Shown: positions 37,854-48,611, counted from the first letter of the stretch. The stretch is DNA of 64,000 bases from Rodentibacter genomosp. 2 (GCA_001999425.1 MLHP01000025.1:1-64000); one strand, 5' to 3'. Translations and numbers: made by a program. The notes: generated by a model from the sequence alone, not told the origin.

Positions 37854-37900
37854 ACACAAGATATAGTGTTTAGGAACGAATGGCACACAAGATAATGTGT
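37854..37900 (-). promoter_or_regulatory. Two NrdR boxes upstream of nrdAB
   Basis: ACACAAGATATAGTGT (37854-37869) and ACACAAGATAATGTGT (37885-37900) closely match the 16-base NrdR palindrome. Their 31-base spacing is three helical turns, the standard arrangement for cooperative binding of the repressor NrdR. Confidence 0.88.
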
Positions 37901-38022
37901 TTTTTAGGTGAGATCAAGCAATAAATTTTTTCTTAATATGATTGACAAAGGATAAGTTATTTAAAAATAAATACTTTTCAGAATATTATAAATTTTTGAA
38001 TTTTTTGCTTGAAAAAATACAA

Positions 38023-38062
38023 AAAGTGCGGTCGAAAATTGTCTTGTTTTCGACCGCACTTT
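38023..38062. terminator. Long inverted uptake-sequence palindrome between dolP and nrdA
   Basis: AAAGTGCGGTCGAAAA (38023-38038) and TTTTCGACCGCACTTT (38047-38062) pair over 16 bases with an 8-base loop. On the minus strand it follows dolP, 29 bases past its stop, and could end the lpoA-dolP unit. Confidence 0.8.
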
Positions 38063-38091
38063 AATGGGTAAAACTATTTATTTTAGGGAGA

Positions 38092-38673
38092 TTAGTTTAA
38101 ATATTTGAACACTTTTACCACTTTTTGCACACCGCTGATTTTGCTGGCAATTTCTGCCGCAGCGTCGGCTTGGGTTTGGGTAACATTGCCTAATAGGAAG
38201 ACTTCACCGTTTTCAGTGATGACTTTTACATCTGTTGATTTTACACGGCTATCTACTAACATTTTGGATTTTACTTGCGTGGTGATCCAACTGTCTTTGC
38301 TAATTTGTCCGATAGTAATTTTAGGGCCGACCCGTAATTCATTATAGACATCGGTTACGCCATCTACACCTTTTGCCAGACTGGTGGCGGTTTCCTTTGT
38401 ACTTTCACTCGGTACTTGACCGATTAATAATATGCGCGAACTGTAAGAGACAGCATTTACACGTGCTTCGGATTTGATCTGTTCATCTTTATCTAAGGCA
38501 TTTTCTACCTTAAATTCAAGGGTTTCATCATCTACCTGCGTACCCATTGTACGCGGATCTGTTGCCACTTTTGTACCTGCGGCGGCTCCGCCAAGAACCG
38601 CAGCAACACAGCCTTGTAACAAAACGGAGGCGCTTATAATAAATGCTAGTTTTTTAAATGAGGTTAGCTTCAT
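38092..38673 (-). CDS. dolP: DolP (YraP), outer-membrane BON-domain lipoprotein
   Basis: The 193-residue precursor has a lipoprotein signal with lipobox LLQGC (Cys22) and two BON domains (about residues 45-112 and 120-190, each with the pattern ending GV..V.N or GVQKVVKVF). DolP binds anionic phospholipids at the division site and supports outer-membrane integrity in E. coli. It is the last gene of lpoA-yraN-diaA-dolP. Confidence 0.94.
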   Translation of the reverse strand: MKLTSFKKLAFIISASVLLQGCVAAVLGGAAAGTKVATDPRTMGTQVDDETLEFKVENALDKDEQIKSEARVNAVSYSSRILLIGQVPSESTKETATSLAKGVDGVTDVYNELRVGPKITIGQISKDSWITTQVKSKMLVDSRVKSTDVKVITENGEVFLLGNVTQTQADAAAEIASKISGVQKVVKVFKYLN

Positions 38674-38767
38674 TTTCTCTCTCCTTTATTGAAATGAATC
38701 AGTTAGTTAGTCAAATAAATGGTGAAATAGTTTAGGATCTCTGCCCCTAATGAGAATAGGCATTCTA

Positions 38768-39352
38768 TCAAACTCTTGGGAATAATGTTTGATCAATCAA
38801 TTCACAAAGCGCATTAATCACAAATAAATGATTTTCTAAAATACGACTTTCTTTATTGGTAGGAATAGAAATTTCCAAATCTTGTTCTGCTAATAGACCT
38901 TGAATCGCATCATTATTTGAACCGGTTAACGCAATGACATTAATTTCTTTACTCACTGCATTGGCAATGGTGTTTAGTACGGCTTTTTCCACACCAAGCG
39001 GCGCAAACGCAATAAGTAAATCACCGGGTTTTGCCATAGCGTTAAATTGATGTTGATAGAGATTTTCCGGTGAATGATCGAAAACTAATGAGGATCCGAC
39101 CGCACTTTCTAGGCTAAGCAGTACGGAAGGAAAGCTCGGTCGTTCAATATCATAGCGGTTAAGTAGATTGGAAACTAAAAATTGTGCATTGGCATAAGAG
39201 CGTGCGATGCCGCAAGCAATGACTTTATTGCCGCCAAGCAAGCATTGAATAACCTTCTGGCTTGCATTGGCAATATTTTCTGTGAGTAAACTGGACGCAG
39301 AAATTTGAATTTGAATACTTTCGCTATAAATGTCTTTAACTTGTTGTAACAT
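38768..39352 (-). CDS. diaA: DiaA, DnaA-initiator-associating SIS protein
   Basis: A 194-residue SIS-domain protein (QCLLGGNKVIACGIARSYANAQ-like opening, SLVFDHSPENLYQHQFNAMA and GDLLIAFAPLG). Location between yraN and dolP matches E. coli DiaA, which promotes DnaA assembly at oriC. The related sedoheptulose-7-phosphate isomerase GmhA is the alternative, but the neighbourhood favours DiaA. Confidence 0.9.
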   Translation of the reverse strand: MLQQVKDIYSESIQIQISASSLLTENIANASQKVIQCLLGGNKVIACGIARSYANAQFLVSNLLNRYDIERPSFPSVLLSLESAVGSSLVFDHSPENLYQHQFNAMAKPGDLLIAFAPLGVEKAVLNTIANAVSKEINVIALTGSNNDAIQGLLAEQDLEISIPTNKESRILENHLFVINALCELIDQTLFPRV

Positions 39353-39366
39353 AATTGAAAATAAAA

Positions 39367-39726
39367 TTAGTCGAGAAAATTAGGAATCCATTGAATATCT
39401 TGTGTGTTTTTGCCGAAAGCGACGAGATCAAAACGGCAATCGGCATCTTCTAAGCTAAGATTGTGATTAGCAAGCCAAAGATTGGCTGCATCAAGCCATT
39501 TTTGTTGTTTGTTCCAATCAACACTATCAACAGCTGAGCCAAAGCGTGCATTTGAACGTTGGCGAACTTCCACAAACACAATCGTAGTACCGTCTTGCAT
39601 AATAAGATCTAATTCGCCACACTTAAAATTTTGATTTGCGGCGATAAAACGTAAACCTTTTGATTCCAAAAAAAGGCGGGCTTGATGCTCAAAGCCCGCC
39701 CCTTGCTGACGTTTTAATGAAAACAT
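39367..39726 (-). CDS. yraN: YraN, UPF0102 endonuclease-fold protein
   Basis: A 119-residue protein with the restriction-endonuclease-like core [21 protein letters not shown] near residues 42-62 (Glu/Asp and ExV signature) and [12 protein letters not shown]. Its biochemical function is not established. It begins 1 base after the lpoA stop. Confidence 0.93.
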   Translation of the reverse strand: MFSLKRQQGAGFEHQARLFLESKGLRFIAANQNFKCGELDLIMQDGTTIVFVEVRQRSNARFGSAVDSVDWNKQQKWLDAANLWLANHNLSLEDADCRFDLVAFGKNTQDIQWIPNFLD

Positions 39727-39727
39727 A

Positions 39728-41446
39728 TTAGTTGGCGACCGGTACGATATTACCGTCTTGGTATTGGAACCACGTCATATCACGTTCTACATTACAGTTT
39801 GGCCCTGCACTTAAGATGCCGGTTAAACCGCTTAATTGATAGCCCGGCACTTGGCGTAATTCATTGAAATGATTGATTAATAACCACGCATCCGAACCCA
39901 TGGCATACAAGCGCATTAGCTGATATTCACCACCGGTTGAGCCCGCTACTTTTTGATATTGTGCCGATGTTGATTCTTTGAAAAACGGAATATCGCTAAA
40001 TTGTACGCCGTTCATTTGCGTTACATATTCGGCAGAATTGCTTGCCGCATTAGAACGTGAACTTGCGTAGATTTTTAAATTTGGTGCGCTATTTGCAAAA
40101 TAACCTTTGATCTCTGCTAATTCATCAGGTGCTGCAATAGCATAAAGTGCGGTTGAATTTGTAGCGTTTTGCAAGAAATAAGGTACATCGGCCGGTAAAT
40201 TATAGTAGCGAATATTGGCATCGGTCGAAGCCAATTTTTGCCAACGAACATTAAAGGCATTACCGACGCGCTGACCTAACTCATTTTGCGGCATTGCGAC
40301 AACGGGATTACGCACACCGTCATTCCACATTTTGTTAGCGGCGGATTCGGCTTCATCCTCCGGCGATAAACCGTAGTAGCACACTTGGTTAATGGCACGG
40401 GCATTTGGCGTTGCGTTTAATGCCAGTACATCAATCCCTTGCACTGATACAGGGTTATTAATGACAGCATCCACATTTTGTTTTAAAAGCGGCCCCACCA
40501 AGGCTTTCACCCCGGCTTGTTTCGCTTGTGCGATAATTTCATCAATAGAATAAGTCGATGAATCAAAAATTTGCACCGGAATAGTGGAATTTCCTTTGGC
40601 ATCATTAAAACCGGATAGAATAGTATTGCCTAAAATCTGACCGTCTCCGCTAACCGGCAATACCAAACCGATTTGCGCTAAATTGGTTTGTTGGAAGTTC
40701 AACAAACTTTGCAATTCTTTCGGGAAGAAAGTAGCAGCCACATGGTTCGGATAGGACGTTTTCCAATTTTGTAAGGCTTGGCTTAATTGCACAGGCTGAC
40801 GAATATTGTCGTTATAGGCTTTAATTAAAGTAAGCCAACCGCCTAATGCCACATTGCCGTCATCCGGTGCATTATTGATCACCCCTGTATTTGCCGAACG
40901 GAGTAATGCCCAAGTTTTATCCACATTGCTTTGGCGGCGTTGTACATCGGTGAGATTGTTATCCATTTTGATCCGTGCTTTTACTGCTTCAATCACATCT
41001 TTACGGTTTTCAAAAATGGCAGCTTGCGTTTCATAATAACGGGATTTTTGTGAAGGGCTGAGTTTGCTTAAGTCAATCAAACGAAGTTGGCTTTCCGCCA
41101 CCTCATTTGCGTTTTTGGCTGCTGAAATGCGTGCTTCAATTAATGAACGGTCAAGTTTTTGTGCCTCATTTAATTCGCCTAATTCAGATAATATTGCCTC
41201 GGATTGAGCGATTTTATTCTCTGTAATGAATGCGCGTGCAGCGAGTAATTTATAGGTTGCTTTATCTTCAACGTTTTGGGTTTGTTCCAATTTATTCATA
41301 TAAAATTCAGAACTGGCGTTGGCATCACGTTGAAGTGTTTCGGTGAAGCTGCTGCCGAATAAATTGGAACAGCCGGCTAACGCCACTGATAATAAAATTG
41401 GCATTAAACGTTTTTTAAAACCTGTGCCTTGTAATAGAATAGACAT
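39728..41446 (-). CDS. lpoA: LpoA, outer-membrane activator of PBP1a
   Basis: LpoA is an outer-membrane lipoprotein that reaches through the periplasm to activate the synthase PBP1a. The 572-residue precursor has the lipobox LAGC (Cys26), an N-terminal TPR-like helical part (about residues 30-250) and a C-terminal periplasmic-binding-like domain ([20 protein letters not shown]). It is divergent from rsmI with 75 bases between starts, as in E. coli. Confidence 0.95.
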   Translation of the reverse strand: MSILLQGTGFKKRLMPILLSVALAGCSNLFGSSFTETLQRDANASSEFYMNKLEQTQNVEDKATYKLLAARAFITENKIAQSEAILSELGELNEAQKLDRSLIEARISAAKNANEVAESQLRLIDLSKLSPSQKSRYYETQAAIFENRKDVIEAVKARIKMDNNLTDVQRRQSNVDKTWALLRSANTGVINNAPDDGNVALGGWLTLIKAYNDNIRQPVQLSQALQNWKTSYPNHVAATFFPKELQSLLNFQQTNLAQIGLVLPVSGDGQILGNTILSGFNDAKGNSTIPVQIFDSSTYSIDEIIAQAKQAGVKALVGPLLKQNVDAVINNPVSVQGIDVLALNATPNARAINQVCYYGLSPEDEAESAANKMWNDGVRNPVVAMPQNELGQRVGNAFNVRWQKLASTDANIRYYNLPADVPYFLQNATNSTALYAIAAPDELAEIKGYFANSAPNLKIYASSRSNAASNSAEYVTQMNGVQFSDIPFFKESTSAQYQKVAGSTGGEYQLMRLYAMGSDAWLLINHFNELRQVPGYQLSGLTGILSAGPNCNVERDMTWFQYQDGNIVPVAN

Positions 41447-41521
41447 ATTCGCTTTTGCTCCATTATGAATGAATCAATAATGAAGTGATCTTACTTATCT
41501 CAAACCTTAAAAGCAAACAAA

Positions 41522-42370
41522 ATGAATAATGTAACCGGAATTTTATATATCGTGGCAACACCGATAGGTAATCTGCAAGATATTACCCAACGTGCTTTGG
41601 ATATTTTTTCACAAGTGGATTTAATTGCGGCGGAAGATACGCGCCACAGCGGTTTACTGTTGAGCCATTACGGCATTAAAAAACCGTTTTTTGCGTTGCA
41701 TGATCACAACGAACAAGAAAAAGCGCATATTTTGGTGGAAAAACTGAAACAAGGCAGCAATATTGCTTTAATTTCGGATGCCGGTACGCCTTTAATTAGC
41801 GATCCCGGTTTTCATTTAGTGCGTCAATGCCGTGAGGCGGGGATCAAAGTGGTGCCTTTACCGGGTGCCTGTGCAGCGATTACTGCACTTTGTGCTTCCG
41901 GTATTGCTTCGGATCGTTTTTGTTTTGAAGGCTTTTTACCGGCGAAAACGAAAGCACGTAAGGATAAGTTAGAAAACTTGTCAGAAGAAGACCGCACTTT
42001 GATCTTTTACGAATCCACTCATCGTATTTTGGATACCCTTGCTGATATGCAAGATGTATTGGGCGAAGATCGTTATGTGGTACTTGCTCGTGAAATCACC
42101 AAAACTTGGGAGACCATTGTCGGTGATACCATTAAAAATTTGCGTCAATGGCTTGTGGAAGACTCAAATCGCACCAAGGGTGAAATGGTCTTGATCGTAG
42201 AAGGGAAACCTAAGCAAGAAAATGAAGGGGAATTATCCCCTCAAGCGGTTAAAGCCTTAAGCTTGATTGTGCAAGAATTACCGCTTAAAAAAGCGGCTGC
42301 GATTGTCGCAGAATTGTATGGCTACAAGAAAAATGCCCTATACCAATTTGGATTGGATAATTTTAACTAA
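41522..42370 (+). CDS. rsmI: 16S rRNA C1402 2'-O-methyltransferase
   Basis: RsmI methylates the ribose of C1402 in the ribosomal P site. The 282-residue tetrapyrrole-methylase-fold protein shows [15 protein letters not shown] near residue 12, [22 protein letters not shown] near 84 and [15 protein letters not shown]. It is transcribed opposite lpoA and precedes tldD by 80 bases. Confidence 0.96.
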   Translation: MNNVTGILYIVATPIGNLQDITQRALDIFSQVDLIAAEDTRHSGLLLSHYGIKKPFFALHDHNEQEKAHILVEKLKQGSNIALISDAGTPLISDPGFHLVRQCREAGIKVVPLPGACAAITALCASGIASDRFCFEGFLPAKTKARKDKLENLSEEDRTLIFYESTHRILDTLADMQDVLGEDRYVVLAREITKTWETIVGDTIKNLRQWLVEDSNRTKGEMVLIVEGKPKQENEGELSPQAVKALSLIVQELPLKKAAAIVAELYGYKKNALYQFGLDNFN

Positions 42371-42450
42371 TATTTACCTCAAACATTTTCGTTTTTATAG
42401 TGAAAATTGATCGAGATACGATAACGAATTTTATAAATTTCGGAGAACAA

Positions 42451-43899
42451 ATGATAAACCAAGTTTCAAACTCATTACTTACCCCAAGCCATTTATCTAC
42501 CAAAGAATTAATGAATATTTTTGATGTGATGTCACACCGAAACATTGATTATGCCGATTTATATTTTCAGCTCAGTCAAGACGAGAACTGGGTTTTGGAG
42601 GACGGCATTATTAAAGAAGGAGGATTTCACATTGATCGCGGTGTAGGCGTGCGTGCGGTATCCAGTGAGAAAACCGGTTTTGCTTATTCGGATCACATCA
42701 ACCTTGCTTCACTGCAACAATGTGCTAATGCGGTGAAAGGGATTGCGCAAGTGAAACAGGGTAATCTCATCGTGCCAACAGCATTAAATGCGGTGAGTCC
42801 TATTGCCCGTTATGCCGAGATTAACCCGCTGGAAAGTCTTTCTAAAGAGAAGAAAGTTGAGTTATTACATTTGGTGGATCGTGCTGCTCGGGCGGAAGAT
42901 CCACGAGTAACCCGAGTTTCTGCCGGTTTAAGTGCCGTTTATGAAGAAGTGTTAGTGATGGCAACGGACGGTACATTGGCGGCAGACATTCGACCGCTTG
43001 TACGTTTGTCGATTTCCGTTTTAGTGGAAGAAAACGGCAAGCGTGAACGTGGAAGCTGCGGTTCCGGCGGACGTTTTGGATTGGATTGGTTCTTTGAGAC
43101 GGTTGACGGCGATATTCGAGCGGTGAATTTTGCGAAAGAAGCGGTTCGTCAGGCGTTGGTTAATTTAAGTGCGGTTGCCGCACCGGCCGGATTAATGCCG
43201 GTTGTGTTGGGGGCAGGCTGGCCGGGCGTATTATTACATGAAGCGGTAGGGCATGGGCTGGAAGGCGATTTTAACCGTAAGGAAAGTTCGCTTTTTACTG
43301 GTAAAATTGGCGAATTGGTTACTTCACCATTGTGTACTATTGTGGATGATGGCACGATTGCCAATCGTCGTGGTTCGCTGACGATTGATGATGAAGGGGT
43401 GCCAAGTCAATGTAATGTACTCATTAAAGACGGCATTTTGCAGGGGTATATGCAAGATAAAATGAATGCACGATTGATGGGGGTAAAACCGACAGGGAAT
43501 GGTCGTCGTGAGTCTTATGCCCATTTGCCGATGCCACGTATGACAAACACTTATATGTTGGCGGGACAGAGCCACTTTGAGGATTTAATTGCTTCCGTTG
43601 ATCAGGGCATTTATGCACCGCACTTTGGTGGCGGGCAAGTGGATATTACCTCAGGCAAATTTGTGTTTTCCACTTCAGAAGCCTATCTTATTGAAAAGGG
43701 AAAAATCACTAAGCCGGTGAAAGGGGCAACCTTAATTGGTAGCGGTATTGAAGTGATGCAGAAAATTTCCATGGTTGCCGATAAAAGCGAATTGGATTTA
43801 GGTATTGGCGTTTGTGGAAAGGACGGTCAAAGCGTCCCGGTGGGCGTCGGACAGCCGGCATTGAAGATTGATGAAATCACGGTAGGCGGAACAAATTAA
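42451..43899 (+). CDS. tldD: TldD, metal-binding protease subunit
   Basis: TldD carries the zinc site of the TldD-TldE protease. The 482-residue protein contains [14 protein letters not shown] near residue 268, giving the HExxxH metal motif, and [16 protein letters not shown] C-terminal features ([17 protein letters not shown]). The ATG at 42451 has CGGAGAAC upstream; an in-frame earlier ATG at 42400 lacks one. Its partner gene pmbA is at 25636-26991. Confidence 0.95.
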   Translation: MINQVSNSLLTPSHLSTKELMNIFDVMSHRNIDYADLYFQLSQDENWVLEDGIIKEGGFHIDRGVGVRAVSSEKTGFAYSDHINLASLQQCANAVKGIAQVKQGNLIVPTALNAVSPIARYAEINPLESLSKEKKVELLHLVDRAARAEDPRVTRVSAGLSAVYEEVLVMATDGTLAADIRPLVRLSISVLVEENGKRERGSCGSGGRFGLDWFFETVDGDIRAVNFAKEAVRQALVNLSAVAAPAGLMPVVLGAGWPGVLLHEAVGHGLEGDFNRKESSLFTGKIGELVTSPLCTIVDDGTIANRRGSLTIDDEGVPSQCNVLIKDGILQGYMQDKMNARLMGVKPTGNGRRESYAHLPMPRMTNTYMLAGQSHFEDLIASVDQGIYAPHFGGGQVDITSGKFVFSTSEAYLIEKGKITKPVKGATLIGSGIEVMQKISMVADKSELDLGIGVCGKDGQSVPVGVGQPALKIDEITVGGTN

Positions 43900-43908
43900 T
43901 CCTAAAAT

Positions 43909-43947
43909 TAACCGCACGTTAGGTTTAATCAAAAGTGCGGTTAATTT
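43909..43947. terminator. Inverted uptake-sequence terminator after tldD
   Basis: TTAACCGCAC (43909-43918) pairs with GTGCGGTTAA (43935-43944), followed by TTTTT. Confidence 0.7.
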
Positions 43948-43962
43948 TTCGTTTAAATTTAT

Positions 43963-44002
43963 AAAAAATCGGATAACGCGCTAAGGTTTATCCGATTTTT
44001 TT
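43963..44002. terminator. Terminator between tldD and ulaD
   Basis: AAAAATCGGATAA pairs with TTATCCGATTTTT with an 11-base loop. It ends the ulaA-ulaC-ulaD transcript on the minus strand and has T-runs both ways. Confidence 0.85.
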
Positions 44003-44026
44003 ATACGCTCTTGTTTGAAAGATTAA

Positions 44027-44707
44027 TTATGCCCAGTATTTTTCAATTTCGGTACGGATTGCTTCGGCGGTGGCTTGACCTTTTTCGCCAACTAATGCCC
44101 GACCTGCAATAAAGGCTTTTGCATTTTTAATTTCTTTGAACAGGTGAATATCTTCCGGCACAATGCCGCCGGTAATGGATAATTCAAGCCCGAGATCGGA
44201 TAATTTTTTCATTAATTCCACATCTTCCGGCGCCCAGCCTTTACCGGCTAATTCCGCATCGCGGGAACGATGATAAATTGCCTGTTTTACCCCTAATTCA
44301 ACCCATTCTTTGGCGTCTTTTTCTACCGTCCAGTTGCCGTAGATTTCGATTTGAATCTCTTTTTTGACTTTTAATTCAGGGTGAGCGGCATTAAATTCGT
44401 CCGCCACTTTTTTACAGGCGGCTTTGGTTGCAGGGTGGGCGGCAGCGGAGACGGTTAGCCAGTCGGCGCCGGCTTCAAATGCCATTTTCGCTAAGATTGC
44501 ACCGCCGTCGGTGGTTTTTAAATCACACACAATAATATGATTTGGGTGTAAAGCCCGTAAGGTGCTGACGGCTTTCATTCCTTCAGCGCAGGCTAAGATG
44601 GTGCCAACTTCAATAATTTCCACTAAATTTTCCGCTTGTTTGGCATCGGCGACGGCTTTTTCCAAAGAAAGGGAGTCGAGGGCGATTTGTAGTAATGGTT
44701 TAGACAT
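44027..44707 (-). CDS. ulaD: 3-keto-L-gulonate-6-phosphate decarboxylase
   Basis: UlaD decarboxylates 3-keto-L-gulonate-6-phosphate to L-xylulose-5-phosphate in anaerobic ascorbate use. The 226-residue TIM-barrel protein of the OMP decarboxylase suprafamily shows LQIALDSLSLEKA, the metal/catalytic CDLKTTDGG near residue 61, EIQIEIYGNWT and YHRSRDAE. It is the last gene of the minus-strand ula unit. Confidence 0.95.
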   Translation of the reverse strand: MSKPLLQIALDSLSLEKAVADAKQAENLVEIIEVGTILACAEGMKAVSTLRALHPNHIIVCDLKTTDGGAILAKMAFEAGADWLTVSAAAHPATKAACKKVADEFNAAHPELKVKKEIQIEIYGNWTVEKDAKEWVELGVKQAIYHRSRDAELAGKGWAPEDVELMKKLSDLGLELSITGGIVPEDIHLFKEIKNAKAFIAGRALVGEKGQATAEAIRTEIEKYWA

Positions 44708-44739
44708 ATTTATTCCTTCTGTTAATTTGAAAGGGGGGG

Positions 44740-44768
44740 AAGTGCGGTTAATTTTGACCGCACTTTTT
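44740..44768. repeat. Inverted uptake sequences between ulaC and ulaD
   Basis: AAGTGCGGT (44740-44748) and ACCGCACTT (44757-44765) pair, but on the transcribed minus strand a C-run, not a T-run, follows. It is a hairpin without terminator shape, and a run of seven G sits next to it on the plus strand. Confidence 0.7.
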
Positions 44769-44781
44769 GAATTGGGTTAGA

Positions 44782-45249
44782 TTAACCGTTTAGCGCTTTA
44801 TCAATCGCCGCATAAACTTCATCAGCATTATTACAGTGACGGAAACGGTTTAAATCCACGCCGTCATCACTATCAGGATCATCAAGAACTTGAGTAATTT
44901 CCATTAAACCTTGCATATGCTGATCGGAATCACTGCCGGCAAGGGTAATTAACACATATACCGGATCGTCTTCTCCGTCGAAATAAATCGGTTCTTTTAA
45001 GGTGACTAAAGCGAACGCTGTTTTAATCACCCCTTCTTCCGGACGGGCGTGTGGCATAGCAAGCCCCGGCGCTAAAATAATATAAGGCCCCATTTTTTCG
45101 ATATTGCTGATAATGGTATCGTAATAACGCGGTTCTATTGCGCCCGATGCCTCTAATAAATCCGTACCGATTTTAATCGCGGCTTTCCAATCTGCTGCGG
45201 TTTGGTTGAGTTTGATTGAATTGTTGGCGATAAGAGATTCTTTTAACAT
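44782..45249 (-). CDS. ulaC: Ascorbate-specific PTS enzyme IIA
   Basis: UlaC receives phosphate from HPr and passes it to the IIB domain of the ascorbate transporter. The 155-residue EIIA (mannitol/fructose superfamily) has the phospho-histidine at residue 67 in GLAMPHARPEEG. It lies between ulaA and ulaD on one transcript. Confidence 0.93.
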   Translation of the reverse strand: MLKESLIANNSIKLNQTAADWKAAIKIGTDLLEASGAIEPRYYDTIISNIEKMGPYIILAPGLAMPHARPEEGVIKTAFALVTLKEPIYFDGEDDPVYVLITLAGSDSDQHMQGLMEITQVLDDPDSDDGVDLNRFRHCNNADEVYAAIDKALNG

Positions 45250-45326
45250 ACTGAGATCCTTAAACTATGTAGTGTGAAGTTGTGCGGTTAATTCTCGTTG
45301 AAAACCGACCGCACTTTTATTAAGCC

Positions 45327-47141
45327 TTATTTGCTGTTTTGAAATTTGTTGATGAGTTCGATTAATTCGTCACCAAAGGAATTTGGATTTAGCATATTTT
45401 GTACGCCCAACACGTATTTCCCTTCACCAACTTGAATTTCACCGGCTAAATGTTTTGACGAAACAATAATATCCGTGCTGTCCAGTTTGCCTTTATAGTC
45501 GGTTACGGCACAGGAATCCATAATGTTAGGAATACCGCGTTTATCCAAATAACCTTTGATCTTCATTTTCATCATCATTGAAGAACCTTGACCCGAACCG
45601 CAGACGGCGAGAATACGCACCGGTTTTGTCGCATCATCGGAAACATCGTCATTTTTGACCGCACTTTGCGGTGAATGTTCTTGAGCAACAACCGATTCTT
45701 GTTCGCTTTCTTCCGCACCATAGCCGTCCATTTGTTCAAGGGTTTTACCCGCAGCCGCTGCAGCAGCTTCCGCTGCGCGTAATTTTTTCGCAGCAAATGC
45801 CATATAAACAAAGGCAGCAGCTAAGATAACAAAGAAGAAGAACGGTACGCTGACGATACCCTGTAATACCGGCGGGAAGAATAATGCCCAGTCTGCCATA
45901 CCCATCCAGCCATTAAAGGTTGCACCTTGGGTTGCCAATAGGTGAATCACCCACGCCGAACCTAATACTTCAATGATCCCCATGACAAAGCAGATTTTCA
46001 TCACCGCACGCCAGCCGCCGAAGTGGTTAGCAAATACGCCGATGGTTGCATTGGAGAAGAACATTGGAATAAAGCCCGGAATGATTAATACGGAAGCATC
46101 AAAGCCAAGTAATAGACCGACTGCAACGAATTGACCGATTGCCCCCCACATAAAACCGAATACCATGGCATTTGGTGAGAAAGCGTAAATTGCTGCACAG
46201 TCAATCGCCAGCACTGCATTAGGAATCACGCGTTCGGAGATACCTTTAAAGGCTTCGGACAATTCAGCAACGAACATCCGCACTCCGATAACAATCACTT
46301 GAATTGCAACGGCAAATTTTAATCCGGTTTCAAAAATATAGATTGACCAGTGGGTTTTGCCCGCCATGGTTTGTAGGTTATCCAACCCGAAAGAGAGCAG
46401 GATAATGCCGAAGAAGACGGTCATCACCAATACGGTGGCAGAGATACTGTCGTGGAAAATATGTAACCATTTCGGTAATTTCATATTGTCAACGCTGTCG
46501 TCTTTATTACCGAGTTTTGGTGCGAACTTTACGGCGATCCAAGAGGCAATTTGCTGTTGATGTCCGATAGAAAAACCGGCTCCGCCTGTGACGGCTTGAG
46601 TCGGTTTATACATAATGTTGGATGAAATTCCCCAGTATAGTGCCATAATGATGGCGGTATAAATGATGGTTTCCATCATTGACGCACCGATCAGCATATA
46701 GAATACGGCAACCAATCCCGCCTGTTGGAACATAATATGTCCGGTCAGCATAATGGTGCGAATACCGGTAAAGCGTCTGAATACCACAAGCAAAATGTTT
46801 AGCGCTAAGGCTAATAACACCGCGTAACCAACCCATGCGTAGTTATCCGCCATGGTTTCAATGGTTGCTTGCATACTGGTGTAAGGATCGATCACCGCGC
46901 CGGTTAAGCCGTGATATTCGGATAATTTGGTAATAATCGGTTTGAAACCTTTGACTAATTCGCCGGCGCCCACTTGGACTAACATAAAGCCGACAATTGT
47001 TTTTATCGTCCCTTTAATCACGGTCGTGGTGTCTTTGCGTAAAAGAATGTAACCGATACAGGCCACGATACCTAAGAGTAACGGTGCTTTATTCAGCACC
47101 TGATCTCTAAAGACGATAAATAAATCTAATAATGTTTCCAT
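45327..47141 (-). CDS. ulaA: Fused ascorbate PTS permease IIC and IIB (UlaA-UlaB)
   Basis: A 604-residue protein combining the membrane IIC permease (residues 1 to about 450, ten or more hydrophobic segments, with [20 protein letters not shown] and [16 protein letters not shown]) with a C-terminal IIB domain from about residue 507, whose phospho-cysteine is in [11 protein letters not shown]. The two are joined by an Ala-rich and then acidic linker. In E. coli UlaA (465) and UlaB (101) are separate proteins, so this is a fusion. It imports L-ascorbate as ascorbate-6-phosphate. Confidence 0.93.
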   Translation of the reverse strand: METLLDLFIVFRDQVLNKAPLLLGIVACIGYILLRKDTTTVIKGTIKTIVGFMLVQVGAGELVKGFKPIITKLSEYHGLTGAVIDPYTSMQATIETMADNYAWVGYAVLLALALNILLVVFRRFTGIRTIMLTGHIMFQQAGLVAVFYMLIGASMMETIIYTAIIMALYWGISSNIMYKPTQAVTGGAGFSIGHQQQIASWIAVKFAPKLGNKDDSVDNMKLPKWLHIFHDSISATVLVMTVFFGIILLSFGLDNLQTMAGKTHWSIYIFETGLKFAVAIQVIVIGVRMFVAELSEAFKGISERVIPNAVLAIDCAAIYAFSPNAMVFGFMWGAIGQFVAVGLLLGFDASVLIIPGFIPMFFSNATIGVFANHFGGWRAVMKICFVMGIIEVLGSAWVIHLLATQGATFNGWMGMADWALFFPPVLQGIVSVPFFFFVILAAAFVYMAFAAKKLRAAEAAAAAAGKTLEQMDGYGAEESEQESVVAQEHSPQSAVKNDDVSDDATKPVRILAVCGSGQGSSMMMKMKIKGYLDKRGIPNIMDSCAVTDYKGKLDSTDIIVSSKHLAGEIQVGEGKYVLGVQNMLNPNSFGDELIELINKFQNSK

Positions 47142-47512
47142 AACAGAACCTCTGTTGACATTGTTTAAAATGGGAAAAACTTAATGTTTGAGTCCGTTCC
47201 GAAGAGTGTCGAAAAAGAAATCTTTCAAATAATATCAATTATTGATGAATAAAAAAGATTAATTTTGAAGAATTGTGAGCAATATCACATTTTATTTTCT
47301 ATGATGTGAATTGTGAGGTTTTTTCACTTTTTTGCGTTAAAAATAGTAAAAAAAACCAACAGGTTATAGGATTAATCTGTTTCTTTACGGAAAGTAAAGG
47401 GGAAATTTAGATTTGGATCATGAAATTTATAAAAAGTATTTTACAAAAATAAATGATTTGTTATGATTTATTATGATTGTTTTATTATTTGGATGACCGT
47501 AAGGAGTTAAAA
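47142..47512. promoter_or_regulatory. Divergent ulaA/ulaG control region
   Basis: This 371-base gap has a consensus CRP site at 47274-47289, a palindrome ATCAAT-T-ATTGAT at 47234-47246, and direct repeats TTATGATT at 47461 and 47471 (10 bases apart) just before ulaG. The palindrome or repeats are candidate UlaR operators. The region contains no gene. Confidence 0.6.
47274..47289. promoter_or_regulatory. CRP site of the ula regulon
   Basis: TGTGAGCAATATCACA has both perfect CRP half-sites with 6 bases between and A/T-rich flanks. It predicts catabolite control of ascorbate use. Confidence 0.85.
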
Positions 47513-48604
47513 ATGAGCAAAATTCAAGAAATCACGCGTGAAAGTTGGATTCTTTCTACTTTTCCTGAATGGGGTACTTGGTTAAATGAAGAAATTGAAC
47601 AAGAGGTTGTGCCGGAAGGCAATTTTGCGATGTGGTGGTTGGGTTGCGTAGGTGTTTGGATCAAAACCCCAGGCGGAGCGAATCTCTGTATGGATTTATG
47701 GTGCGGTCGTGGAAAAAGCACCAAAAAAGTAAAAGATATGGTGCGCGGTCACCAAATGGCGAATATGGCGGGAGTGCGTAAATTACAACCTAACTTGCGT
47801 GCCGCACCGATGGTGTTGGATCCGTTTGCGATTAATGAAGTGGATTTTATTCTTGCTTCTCACTACCATAGCGATCATATTGATGTGAATGTGGCGGCGG
47901 CGATTGTTAATAATCCGAAACTAGATCACGTGAAATTTGTCGGTCCTTGGCATTGCGCAGAACTATGGAAAAAATGGGGCGTACCGGAAGAGCGTATTAT
48001 TATTGTGAAACCGGGCGATGTGGTGAAATTAAAAGATGTGGAAATCCACGCTCTTGATTCTTTTGACCGTACTTGTTTGGTGACGTTACCGGTTGAAGGT
48101 GCGGAGGAGCGAGGCGGTGAATTAGCCGGTCTTTGCCCGTCCGATGAAGAAATGGGGCGCAAAGCGGTGAACTATGTGTTTAAAACGCCGGGCGGTAATA
48201 TTTACCACGGTGCGGATTCTCATTTCTCTATTCAATTTGCCAAACACGGTAAACAATTTGATATTGATGTTGCGTTAAATAATTATGGTGAAAATCCGGT
48301 CGGTATCGCTGATAAGATGACTTCTGTCGATTTATTGCGTATGGCGGAAAGTCTGCGTTGTAAAGTGATTATTCCGGTTCATCACGATATTTGGACAAAC
48401 TTTATGGCGAGCACCGACGAAATTATCCAATTGTGGAAAATGCGTAAAGATCGTTTGCAATATAAATTCCATCCGTTTATTTGGGAAGTGGGTGGTAAAT
48501 ATGTTTATCCGCGTGATAAAGATTTAATTGAGTACCATCACCCTCGTGGTTTTGATGACTGCTTTGAACACGAACCTAATATCCAATTTAAATCAATGTT
48601 ATAG
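47513..48604 (+). CDS. ulaG: L-ascorbate-6-phosphate lactonase
   Basis: UlaG opens the lactone of ascorbate-6-phosphate to 3-keto-L-gulonate-6-phosphate. The 363-residue metallo-beta-lactamase-fold protein has the metal motif [10 protein letters not shown] near residue 118 and [13 protein letters not shown] near 234. The start at 47513 has AAGGAG. It is divergent from ulaA, and a terminator separates it from ulaR. Confidence 0.96.
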   Translation: MSKIQEITRESWILSTFPEWGTWLNEEIEQEVVPEGNFAMWWLGCVGVWIKTPGGANLCMDLWCGRGKSTKKVKDMVRGHQMANMAGVRKLQPNLRAAPMVLDPFAINEVDFILASHYHSDHIDVNVAAAIVNNPKLDHVKFVGPWHCAELWKKWGVPEERIIIVKPGDVVKLKDVEIHALDSFDRTCLVTLPVEGAEERGGELAGLCPSDEEMGRKAVNYVFKTPGGNIYHGADSHFSIQFAKHGKQFDIDVALNNYGENPVGIADKMTSVDLLRMAESLRCKVIIPVHHDIWTNFMASTDEIIQLWKMRKDRLQYKFHPFIWEVGGKYVYPRDKDLIEYHHPRGFDDCFEHEPNIQFKSML

Positions 48605-48611
48605 CAAAAAA

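Noticed and set aside
37821..37886. A longer nrdA start adding 22 codons.
   Set aside because: The extension would encode the NrdR box region, does not resemble the family, and makes the protein longer than known NrdA.
42400..42450. An earlier in-frame start for tldD.
   Set aside because: The ATG at 42451 has a good ribosome-binding site and gives the standard length; the earlier codons show no family similarity.
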